6,413 nt of DNA. Source: an uncultured Pseudomonadota bacterium. Its GTDB lineage: Bacteria; Pseudomonadota; Gammaproteobacteria; Burkholderiales; Burkholderiaceae. A model generated the notes under the pieces. It was not told the DNA's origin. It worked only from the letters and a program-made list of their open reading frames with translations, and did no database searches. Below, one piece after another: positions 1-5,779 of the stretch. A program made the position numbers and the translations under genes. The stretch's first letter is position 1. The number at the start of each line of letters is the position of its first letter. The stretch is taken from the NCBI GenBank assembly GCA_946480245.1, contig CAMLIZ010000206.1, positions 1 through 6,413 of the forward strand. The letters are read 5' to 3'.

Positions 1-783
1 GATGCCCACCACCGGCACGCCGTTCATGTCCTGCAGGCGGCCCTGGATGATGCTGATGCCGAACACGTCCGGCACGAAGAAGATCGACGCGGTCGTGCCC
101 TGCAGCTGCTCCAGCAGGCTCACGATGCGCGGCTGAGAGCCCAGCGGCAAGGTGATGTACACGTCGCGGATGCCGCGCGAGCGGATGTACGGAGCCACGT
201 CGGCCAGCCCACCCAGCCGCTTGTCCGCGGCCGCGCCATGCACGCGCTCGTCCGCGCGGTCATCGAAGAAGCCGATGAAATCGACGCCCTGGTCTTCGCT
301 GTCGACCAGAGCCTTGGCCACCTTGACGCCGAGCGGCCCCGCGCCCACCACGATGGCCGGACGCCGCGCCTCGGCTTGCGACGCATGCCAGCGTATGACC
401 AGCTGGCCGATCCACACGGCCAGGCATTGCAGCACCGGCGTGAGCACGGCCCAGGCGATCAGCACGTCGGTCTCGAACAGGCCGAAGCTGCGCGTGGCGT
501 ACCCGCACAGCGCCAGGATGACCAGCAGGCTGATCCAAGAGGTGACGATGTCCACCCCGGCCACCAGCAGCTTGTCCTTGAAGCGGTTGCGGCCCGGGAA
601 GGTGAGGGCAAAGATCAGCAGGCACAGCGTGAGCGACGAGCGCAGCACCGGCTCGTCGTACCACTGGTTCACCAGCAGGAACGTCAGCACCGTGACGGTG
701 GGCTCGAGGAAAGCGGCGACGAGCGACGTGACCGACTGCGGTGCGCTGTAAAAAGTTCTCTTGTAGCTGCGGTCTTCGAACAT
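1..783 (-). CDS. Polyprenyl-phosphate sugar phosphotransferase, N-terminal part (WcaJ/EPS-type, partial)
   Basis: The gene reads leftward from an ATG at 783-781 and stays open for 261 codons to the window edge, so the C-terminus is missing. The protein starts MFEDRSYKRTFYSAPQS and has about four hydrophobic segments (residues ~17-39, 46-62, 72-95, 105-130). A Rossmann-like domain follows, with the strand-turn motif AIVVGAGPLG at 143-152 and GFFDDR at 171-176. This is the architecture of the long undecaprenyl-phosphate glucose/galactose-1-phosphate transferases (WcaJ, EpsB, PssY types). In that family the catalytic monotopic sugar-transferase domain is C-terminal and lies beyond this window, so it cannot be verified here. 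Known family role: transfer of a sugar-1-phosphate from a nucleotide sugar to undecaprenyl phosphate at the inner membrane, starting exopolysaccharide or colanic-acid-like repeat assembly. The sugar is unknown. It is transcribed divergently from ubiJ and probably belongs to a polysaccharide cluster to the left. Confidence 0.85.
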   Translation of the reverse strand, partial: MFEDRSYKRTFYSAPQSVTSLVAAFLEPTVTVLTFLLVNQWYDEPVLRSSLTLCLLIFALTFPGRNRFKDKLLVAGVDIVTSWISLLVILALCGYATRSFGLFETDVLIAWAVLTPVLQCLAVWIGQLVIRWHASQAEARRPAIVVGAGPLGVKVAKALVDSEDQGVDFIGFFDDRADERVHGAAADKRLGGLADVAPYIRSRGIRDVYITLPLGSQPRIVSLLEQLQGTTASIFFVPDVFGISIIQGRLQDMNGVPVVGI

Positions 784-972
784 CGTGGGTGAGGGCCGCT
801 GGGCTGGCCTATGCGTCGGGCGCCGCCGTGGCGACGTCGCGCAAGCCGGAATGATGACGACCGCACAGGGCAGTCGCCCTCGCGATGCGAGCGCGATTCT
901 CTCTCAATTCGATCTCCGCTCCGTGCCGTGGTTGAGGGGGTCTGCACGCGTGGCGTGCCTACAATCCCTAGC
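784..972. promoter_or_regulatory. Divergent intergenic region with two adjacent small dyads
   Basis: This 189-bp region separates the leftward sugar-transferase gene from rightward ubiJ and must hold both control regions. Two short inverted repeats abut near its middle: AGGGC-agtc-GCCCT at 867-880 and CTCGC-gat-GCGAG at 879-891. They could be an operator, but stems of this size are common in DNA this GC-rich. I found no convincing -35/-10 pair for the leftward gene and no strong Shine-Dalgarno sequence just before its ATG. Confidence 0.3.
932..965 (+). promoter_or_regulatory. Candidate ubiJ-ubiB promoter (TACAAT -10 box)
   Basis: TACAAT at 960-965 matches the sigma-70 -10 consensus at 5 of 6 positions. 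The nearest -35-like hexamer is TTGAGG at 932-937, giving a 22-bp spacer, longer than the usual 16-18, so the -35 assignment is weak. The base 7-8 nt after the -10 box is 972-973, and 973 is the A of the ubiJ ATG. The transcript would therefore have almost no 5' untranslated region. Confidence 0.55.
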
Positions 973-1494
973 ATGCTTGATGCCATCCACGCGCTCGTGG
1001 CGCCAGCCGCGATGGAGCGTCTCACCCTGCTGCTGAACCACGTGCTGGGCGCCGAAGCGGCGGCCACCGCGCGCCTGAAGCCGCATGCCGGCCGTTGCAT
1101 CGGGTTGCAGCTGTCGCAATGGCCGGGGCTGCTGCCCGCGCCGCCGGCGCTGGTGTTCAACGTGACGCCGGCCGGTCTGCTGGAGTGGGCCGGCCTGGAG
1201 CCGGCCACTGTGCCCGACCTGCGGGTCAGGATGGACGCCAGCAACCCGGCACTGCTGGGCATGCGCTGGATGAGTGGGCAGCCGCCGGCCATGGAGATTG
1301 AAGGCGACGCCGCGCTTGCGGCGGACGTGCACTGGCTGGCCGACAACCTGCGCTGGGACATCGCCGACGATCTCGAGCGGCTGTTCGGCCCCGCCGTGGC
1401 GCAGCAGATCGCCCGCGCCGGACGCGGCGTCGATGCGGCCTTGCGCGCCGCGCTGCAGGCCGGTGCCGGCTTTGCCTCGCGCGTGCGTCGATGA
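973..1494 (+). CDS. ubiJ: Ubiquinone biosynthesis accessory factor UbiJ (SCP2-like lipid-binding protein)
   Basis: A 173-residue soluble protein starting [20 protein letters not shown]. Residues ~15-41 ([12 protein letters not shown]... to RLKPHAGR) look like the opening of the UbiJ/YigP family (COG3165), followed by an SCP2-type lipid-binding region to about residue 105. The C-terminal part is helical and Ala/Arg-rich. E. coli UbiJ is about 201 residues, so this one is somewhat shorter. In E. coli UbiJ, with UbiK, helps the soluble Ubi complex handle hydrophobic quinone intermediates; the same role is inferred here. Its last codons overlap the ubiB start by ATGA, which supports the assignment because ubiJ lies directly upstream of ubiB in E. 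coli. I chose the ATG at 973 because family resemblance begins there. An in-frame ATG at 811 would add 54 Arg-rich residues and span the promoter. There is no Shine-Dalgarno sequence. Confidence 0.82.
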   Translation: MLDAIHALVAPAAMERLTLLLNHVLGAEAAATARLKPHAGRCIGLQLSQWPGLLPAPPALVFNVTPAGLLEWAGLEPATVPDLRVRMDASNPALLGMRWMSGQPPAMEIEGDAALAADVHWLADNLRWDIADDLERLFGPAVAQQIARAGRGVDAALRAALQAGAGFASRVRR

Positions 1495-3047
1495 GGTATT
1501 TCGCGCGGCTGGTCTTCATCGGCTTCACGGTCCTGCGCTTCGGGCTGGACGAGCTGGCCCTCAGCGGGGTCCGCCGTCCGTGGTCACGCGCACTGGTGCG
1601 CGTGGTCACCGTGGGCCGGCCGCTGCGCGAGCCGCGCGGGGTGCGCCTGCGGCGAGCGCTCGAGCGGCTGGGCCCCATCTTCGTGAAGTTCGGGCAGGTG
1701 CTGTCGACGCGACGCGACCTGTTGCCGCCGGACGTGGCCGACGAACTGGCGCTGCTGCAGGACCGGGTGCCGCCGTTCCCGGGTGAACAGGCGATGGCGC
1801 TGGTCGAGCGCGCGTTCGGCCAGCCGCTGGACCAGGTGTTCGAGCATTTCGATCCGGTGCCGGTGGCAAGCGCCTCGATCGCCCAGGTGCATTTCGCGCG
1901 GCTGAAGGGCGGGCGCGAGGTGGCGGTGAAAGTGTTGCGGCCGAACATGCTGGCGGTGATCGAGGACGACCTCGCGCTGCTGCACCGCGGGGCGCGCTGG
2001 GTCGAGCGCTTCAGCGCCGACGGCCGGCGGCTCAAGCCGCGCGAGGTGGTGGCCGAGTTCGACAACTACCTGCACGACGAGCTCGACCTGGTGCGCGAGG
2101 CGGCCAACGCGGCGCAGCTGCGCCGCAACATGCAGAGCCTGCAGCTGGTGCTGGTACCTGAGATGGTGTGGGATCTGTGCAAGCCCACCGTGCTGGTGAT
2201 GGAGCGCATGTACGGCGTGCCGATCAGCCAGGTGCCGCGGCTGCGCGAGGCCGGCGTGGACATCAAGCGCCTGGCGCGCGACGGGGTCACCATCTTCTTC
2301 ACGCAGGTGTTCCGCGACGGCTTCTTTCACGCCGACATGCACCCGGGCAACATCCAGGTGAGCATCGCGCCCGAGACCTTCGGCCGCTACATCGCGCTGG
2401 ACTTCGGCATCATCGGCACGCTCACCGAGACGGACAAGGAATACCTGGCGCAGAACTTCATCGCGTTCTTCCGCCGCGACTACAAGCGCGTGGCCGAACT
2501 GCACGTGGAGTCCGGCTGGGTTCCACCGGGCACCCGCATCGATGCACTCGAAGGCGCGATCCGTGCGGTCTGCGAGCCGCACTTCGACCGCCCGCTGAAG
2601 GACATCTCGCTCGGCCAGGTGCTGCTGCGCCTGTTCCAGACCTCGCGCCGCTTCAACGTGGAGATCCAGCCCCAGCTGGTGCTGCTGCAGAAGACGCTGC
2701 TCAATGTGGAAGGCCTGGGGCGCCAGCTCGACCCCGAGCTCGACCTCTGGAGCACCGCCCAGCCCTTCCTCGAGCGCTGGATGAATGAGCAGGTAGGCTG
2801 GCGCGGCCTCCTCGAGCAGCTGAAGCGAGAGGTGCCGCACTTCGCGCACATCCTGCCCGAGCTGCCGCGCCTGCTGCACCAGCGCCTCAAACGCACCGAA
2901 TCCGAGGCGGCCGAGCCCTTGCTGGCGCTGCTGGCCGAGGCGCGACGCGTCAACCGCCTTCTGCACAGCCTGCTGTGGGGCGCCGTCGGCTTCGTGGCCG
3001 GCGCCGTGGCGGTGCGTCTGCTGCTGCGCTTGCACGGCATCGGCTGA
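1491..3047 (+). CDS. ubiB: UbiB, atypical ABC1/ADCK-family kinase-like ATPase for ubiquinone biosynthesis
   Basis: A 518-residue protein with all UbiB hallmarks. The family-defining KxGQ motif is KFGQ at 66-69. A Ser/Ala nucleotide loop (ASASIAQVH, 126-134) replaces a normal P-loop. The ATP-site lysine is K147 in [17 protein letters not shown] lies at 197-206, the catalytic-loop analogue HADMHPGN at 280-287, and the metal-binding DFG at 304-306. A hydrophobic helix near 493-512 should anchor it in the inner membrane. UbiB acts as an ATPase rather than a protein kinase and is needed for ubiquinone synthesis or for moving its lipid intermediates; the exact role is unsettled. It starts at an ATG inside the ubiJ stop (ATGA) without its own clear Shine-Dalgarno, implying translational coupling. 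E. coli UbiB is about 546 residues with two C-terminal membrane helices; only one is evident here. Confidence 0.96.
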   Translation: MRYFARLVFIGFTVLRFGLDELALSGVRRPWSRALVRVVTVGRPLREPRGVRLRRALERLGPIFVKFGQVLSTRRDLLPPDVADELALLQDRVPPFPGEQAMALVERAFGQPLDQVFEHFDPVPVASASIAQVHFARLKGGREVAVKVLRPNMLAVIEDDLALLHRGARWVERFSADGRRLKPREVVAEFDNYLHDELDLVREAANAAQLRRNMQSLQLVLVPEMVWDLCKPTVLVMERMYGVPISQVPRLREAGVDIKRLARDGVTIFFTQVFRDGFFHADMHPGNIQVSIAPETFGRYIALDFGIIGTLTETDKEYLAQNFIAFFRRDYKRVAELHVESGWVPPGTRIDALEGAIRAVCEPHFDRPLKDISLGQVLLRLFQTSRRFNVEIQPQLVLLQKTLLNVEGLGRQLDPELDLWSTAQPFLERWMNEQVGWRGLLEQLKREVPHFAHILPELPRLLHQRLKRTESEAAEPLLALLAEARRVNRLLHSLLWGAVGFVAGAVAVRLLLRLHGIG

Positions 3048-3086
3048 AACTTCCGCCAGAATCGCCGCCCCGGAACGCTGCGGGAC

Positions 3087-3123
3087 GGGCAAAATTGCGC
3101 GCCCGCCAGGTGGGCGTTTGCCC
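3087..3123. other. Interrupted inverted repeat in the ubiB-permease gap
   Basis: GGGCAAA at 3087-3093 is the perfect complement of TTTGCCC at 3117-3123. Inside it CGCCC (3100-3104) pairs with GGGCG (3112-3116), leaving a six-base bulge (3094-3099) on the left side only. It lies about 40 bp after the ubiB stop and 75 bp before the permease ATG. No T-run follows, so it is not a classical intrinsic terminator. It could be an mRNA 3'-end or leader structure, or chance. Confidence 0.4.
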
Positions 3124-3198
3124 TATCCTGCCGCGCTAGCCCGTGCATCCCGGCCTGGAGGGGCCGCGCCCGGTATTCCAAAAATTCCCCCGCACGAC

Positions 3199-4575
3199 AT
3201 GAGCCACCAGAACCAGTTGCATGCCAACTCGCTCGGCATGGTCGAGTCCACGATCATGGGCATCGCCGGCACCGCGCCGGCCTACAGCATCGAGATCACC
3301 ACCTCCACGATCATCGCCACCGCCGGCGTGCTGGCGCCGGCCAGCGTGCTGGTGTGCGGGCTCATCATGTTCGGCATCGCCTTCGCGTTCATCAACCTGA
3401 ACAAGGTGCTCGCCAGCGCCGGCACCTCGTACTCGTGGGTCAGCATGGTGTTCGGCAAGACGCTCGGCTTCTTCGCCGGCTGGGCGCTGCTGGTGCTGTG
3501 CTGCGTGTTCATGGTCTCGGCGATGATCCCGGCCGCCAACGCCACGCTGCTGATCTTCAAGCCCGAGCTGATGAACAACGTCGACTGGGTGACGGTGATC
3601 GCCGCGCTGTGGCTCACGTTCGTGAGCGCCATCGTCGTCAAGGGCATCAAGCTGACCAGCTACGTGCAAGTGCTGCTGACGATCATCGAGGGCGTGATCC
3701 TGCTGGCCATCATCGTGGCGGCCTTCGTCGTGTTCCCACGCTCGCCGCAGCACGCGTTCAGCTGGAGCTGGTTCAACCCGTTCGAGTTTTCACCCAAGAC
3801 CTTCGCCAACGGCGCGCTGGTAGCGATCTTCTTCTTCTACGGCTGGGACGTCACGATGAACCTCAGCGAGGAGACCAAGGATCCGAACAGCACGCCTGGC
3901 CGCGCCACGTTCTGGTCGATGGTGTTCCTGATGGCGTTCTTCCTGGTGTTCATCTCGATCACGCTGCTCGGCCTGTCCGACGCCGAGATCCAGCACTACA
4001 ACACCAACATCATCTTCGCGATCGCCGAGAAGCTGTTCGGCAAGACCTGGGGCTACATTGCGATCCTCGCGGTGCTGCTGAGCACGGTGGGCACGGTGGA
4101 AACGCAGATGCTGCAGTTCACCCGCACGCTGTTCGCCAAGGGCCGCGAAGGCGCGCTGCACCCGCGCTACTCGCGCCTGCACCACCGCTGGCAAACGCCG
4201 CACGTGGCGATCTTCTTCATCTGGGCCGTGGGCATGCTGCTGCTGTTCGTGTCCTCCTACCTGCCGACGATCAACGTGATCCTGCAGGATTCGATCACCG
4301 CCATCGGATTCCAGATCTGCTTCTACCTCGGGCTCACCGGCATCGCCTGTGCGTGGTTCTTCCGCGCCAAGCTGCGCGCCGGTCCCTGGACCGCGCTCAC
4401 CCACGTGCTCTGGCCGGCGTTCAGCGGGCTGTTCATGTTCTTCATCGCGCTGTACAGCATCCCCACCTTCGACCTCGTGACCAACGCGGTCGGCATGGGG
4501 GGTATTGCCATCGGCGTCGTGCCGCTGCTGCTCAACCGCAAGACGATCTGGAAGGCCGTGAACCGAGGGGCTTGA
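3199..4575 (+). CDS. APC-superfamily amino acid/amine permease
   Basis: A 458-residue integral membrane protein with about twelve hydrophobic helices (approx. 16-38, 46-66, 88-118, 130-148, 156-180, 203-220, 238-260, 284-306, 335-353, 363-388, 401-420, 428-446). Family marks include the Gly-rich unwound first helix GIAGTAPAYS (21-30), AGTSYSW (74-80), the EETKDP loop after helix 6 (224-229), and the R-x-L-F-A-K-G-R-E-G stretch at 309-318. These fit the AA_permease_2/COG0531 group, which usually imports or exchanges amino acids or amines across the inner membrane using proton or solute gradients. The substrate cannot be read from the sequence. The ATG at 3199 starts just before the conserved helix 1, but no good Shine-Dalgarno precedes it; GGAGGGG at 3157-3163 is about 35 bp away. 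A TTG at 3118 would add 27 poorly characteristic residues. Base composition resembles the neighbours, so recent transfer is not indicated. Confidence 0.88.
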   Translation: MSHQNQLHANSLGMVESTIMGIAGTAPAYSIEITTSTIIATAGVLAPASVLVCGLIMFGIAFAFINLNKVLASAGTSYSWVSMVFGKTLGFFAGWALLVLCCVFMVSAMIPAANATLLIFKPELMNNVDWVTVIAALWLTFVSAIVVKGIKLTSYVQVLLTIIEGVILLAIIVAAFVVFPRSPQHAFSWSWFNPFEFSPKTFANGALVAIFFFYGWDVTMNLSEETKDPNSTPGRATFWSMVFLMAFFLVFISITLLGLSDAEIQHYNTNIIFAIAEKLFGKTWGYIAILAVLLSTVGTVETQMLQFTRTLFAKGREGALHPRYSRLHHRWQTPHVAIFFIWAVGMLLLFVSSYLPTINVILQDSITAIGFQICFYLGLTGIACAWFFRAKLRAGPWTALTHVLWPAFSGLFMFFIALYSIPTFDLVTNAVGMGGIAIGVVPLLLNRKTIWKAVNRGA

Positions 4576-4604
4576 GAACCGCGCCAACCCTCCCCATCTA
4601 TAAT
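4572..4604 (+). promoter_or_regulatory. Promoter of the FmdB-DUF502(-aspS) unit, perfect TATAAT
   Basis: TATAAT at 4599-4604 is a perfect -10 box in otherwise GC-rich DNA. TTGAGA at 4572-4577, overlapping the permease stop codon, matches the -35 consensus at 5 of 6 positions, but the spacer is 21 bp, longer than ideal. Transcription would begin near 4611, leaving a leader of about 20 nt. This argues that the FmdB-family gene is transcribed independently of the permease. Confidence 0.6.
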
Positions 4605-4619
4605 TTCGTGTTTTGCGTC

Positions 4620-4624
4620 AAGGG
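4620..4624 (+). promoter_or_regulatory. Ribosome binding site AAGGG
   Basis: AAGGG lies 7 nt before the ATG at 4632. It fixes the start of the FmdB-family protein, whose zinc ribbon begins within its first ten residues. Confidence 0.55.
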
Positions 4625-4631
4625 TTTAGCC

Positions 4632-4961
4632 ATGCCGATCTACGCCTACCGCTGCGCCGAATGCGGCCACACGAAGGACGTGCTGCAGAAGCTGTCTGAT
4701 CCCGTCCTCACCACCTGCCCCGCCTGCGGCAAAGAGAGCTTTTCCAAGCAGCTGACGGCCGCGGGCTTCCAGCTCAAGGGTTCGGGCTGGTACGTCACCG
4801 ATTTCCGCGGCGGCAATGCCGGCGCGGCCAAGAGCGGCGGCGATACCGCCAAGCCGGACAGCGCCACGCCTGCCGCGACCGTCGCCAGCGACAAGCCGGC
4901 GGCCGCCGCGTCGGGCGGCGACAGCAGCGGCGGCTGCGGCAGCGCCTGCGCCTGCCACTGA
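4632..4961 (+). CDS. FmdB-family small zinc-ribbon protein
   Basis: A 109-residue protein starting MPIYAYRCAECGH, the characteristic opening of the FmdB/CxxC_CxxC_SSSS family. Two CxxC knuckles (C8/C11 and C29/C32) form a predicted zinc ribbon. A short conserved region to about residue 60 (FQLKGSGWYVTDFR at 46-59) follows, then a disordered Ala/Gly/Ser/Lys-rich segment (~61-100). The extreme C-terminus adds three more cysteines and a histidine (C102, C106, C108, H109). FmdB was named from a putative regulator of formamidase in Methylophilus, but the molecular role of the family is not established and I do not assign one. It has its own TATAAT promoter and Shine-Dalgarno and stands 31 bp before the DUF502 gene, an arrangement I recall as common upstream of aspS in betaproteobacteria. 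The Zn-binding inference is strong; the function is unknown. Confidence 0.92.
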   Translation: MPIYAYRCAECGHTKDVLQKLSDPVLTTCPACGKESFSKQLTAAGFQLKGSGWYVTDFRGGNAGAAKSGGDTAKPDSATPAATVASDKPAAAASGGDSSGGCGSACACH

Positions 4962-4992
4962 AGCCGTCTTCAGCCGGCGTGCGGACACCCTC

Positions 4993-5649
4993 GTGAGAAA
5001 GTACCTCGTCGCCGGCCTGCTGCTCTGGCTGCCGTTGGCCATCACGGTCTGGGTGCTGCTGTGGGTGCTCGGCCTGATGGACGGCGTGTTCACGGGTCTG
5101 CTGGCGGCCGCCAAGCTGGTGCTGCCGCAGGCCGCCGCGTCCACGCTGGACGACCTGGGCCGCATTCCGGGCCTGTCCGTGATCGTGATGGTGGCCGGCC
5201 TGCTGCTGTCCGGCGTGTTCGTCACCAACGTGATCGGCCAGTGGGCGGTGCGGCAGTGGGACGCGCTGATGTCCCACATCCCGATCGTCAAGTCGATCTA
5301 CAGCTCGGTCAAGCAGGTCTCCGACACGCTGTTCTCCAGCAACGGCAACGCTTTTCGCGAGGCGGTGCTGGTGCAGTACCCGCGTGCCGGCAGCTGGACC
5401 ATCGCATTCGTCACCGGCCTGCCGAGCGGCGAGGTGGAGCAGTTGCTGCCGGGCGAGCATGTGAGCCTGTACGTGCCGACCACCCCCAACCCCACCTCGG
5501 GTTTTCTGCTGATGGTGCCGCGCGCCGACGTGGTGCCGCTGGCGATGAGCGTGGACCAGGCGCTGAAGTACATCATCTCGATGGGCGTGGTGGCGCCGGG
5601 CGCGCAGCCGCCGCTGCCGGGGCCGGCGGCTCGAAATCTGGCGGGCTGA
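4993..5649 (+). CDS. DUF502-family inner-membrane protein
   Basis: A 218-residue protein from a GTG start. It has two hydrophobic helices (~5-28, beginning VAGLLLWLPLAITVW, and ~62-82), followed by the family signature IPIVKSIYSSVKQVSDTL (96-113) and a soluble beta-rich C-terminal part (~120-200) ending in a Pro/Ala-rich tail. This matches DUF502 (PF04367), membrane proteins of unknown function. The GTG at 4993 is chosen because family members begin with a short basic stretch (R-K-Y) right before helix 1. An in-frame ATG at 4816 would overlap the FmdB gene by 146 bp with a proline/alanine-rich shadow sequence. No clear Shine-Dalgarno precedes the GTG, so translation may depend on ribosomes from the FmdB gene 31 bp upstream. 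It is probably co-transcribed with FmdB and possibly aspS. The stop codon lies within a strong hairpin. Confidence 0.88.
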   Translation: MRKYLVAGLLLWLPLAITVWVLLWVLGLMDGVFTGLLAAAKLVLPQAAASTLDDLGRIPGLSVIVMVAGLLLSGVFVTNVIGQWAVRQWDALMSHIPIVKSIYSSVKQVSDTLFSSNGNAFREAVLVQYPRAGSWTIAFVTGLPSGEVEQLLPGEHVSLYVPTTPNPTSGFLLMVPRADVVPLAMSVDQALKYIISMGVVAPGAQPPLPGPAARNLAG

Positions 5650-5671
5650 GCGCCTGGCGCGCGCTCAGCCC
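5643..5671 (+). terminator. Perfect 11-bp hairpin spanning the DUF502 stop codon (candidate terminator or 3'-end stabiliser)
   Basis: GGGCTGAGCGC at 5643-5653 pairs perfectly with GCGCTCAGCCC at 5661-5671 around a 7-nt loop. The DUF502 TGA (5647-5649) is inside the left arm. The downstream bases (TGACGGCTT) are not a T-run, so it is not a textbook rho-independent terminator. It may end part of the transcripts, protect an mRNA 3' end, or set relative expression of DUF502 and aspS. The stem is certain; the function is inferred. Confidence 0.45.
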
Positions 5672-5769
5672 TGACGGCTTGTGCTGCAGGCCCGCCCCCA
5701 AGCCAACCCCTGATCCCCGGCACGACCGCACCTGCGCGGCACCCGTGCCCGACGAATTCCGAAATTTGT

Positions 5770-5773
5770 GGAG
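5770..5773 (+). promoter_or_regulatory. Ribosome binding site GGAG for aspS
   Basis: GGAG sits 6 nt before the ATG at 5780 and supports that start. The 130-bp gap from the DUF502 stop holds no convincing -35/-10 pair. It contains weak GC-rich dyads such as GGCACG (5719-5724) with CGTGCC (5744-5749). Confidence 0.55.
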
Positions 5774-5779
5774 CCAACG

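Noticed and set aside
152..792. Plus-strand open frames opposite the sugar transferase
   Set aside because: The minus strand encodes membrane helices and a Rossmann motif in one uninterrupted frame to the edge; the plus-strand frames have no recognisable content.
811..972. Upstream ATG at 811 extending UbiJ by 54 residues
   Set aside because: The extension is Arg/Ser-rich, lacks family resemblance, and would cover the TACAAT promoter just before 973.
1584..3092. A 502-codon open frame on the minus strand antisense to ubiB
   Set aside because: It mirrors the GC-rich codons of ubiB, is rich in His/Gln/Arg/Ala of the kind produced by antisense frames, and shows no family motif, while the plus strand has every UbiB motif.
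3175..3198. In-frame ATT at 3175, 11 bp after GGAGGGG, as a non-standard permease start
   Set aside because: The spacing is tempting, but ATT starts are very rare and the added residues (IPKIPPHD) have no support; the ATG at 3199 is simpler.
3354..4631. A long plus-strand frame that crosses the permease and runs into the FmdB-family protein
   Set aside because: Only the part from the ATG at 4632 is a recognisable protein. The upstream part is Arg/His/Ala-rich out-of-frame translation of the permease, so this is not a fusion.
4816..4992. Upstream ATG at 4816 extending the DUF502 protein
   Set aside because: It overlaps the FmdB coding sequence in another frame and gives a Pro/Ala/Arg-rich N-terminus; the conserved protein begins at the GTG at 4993.
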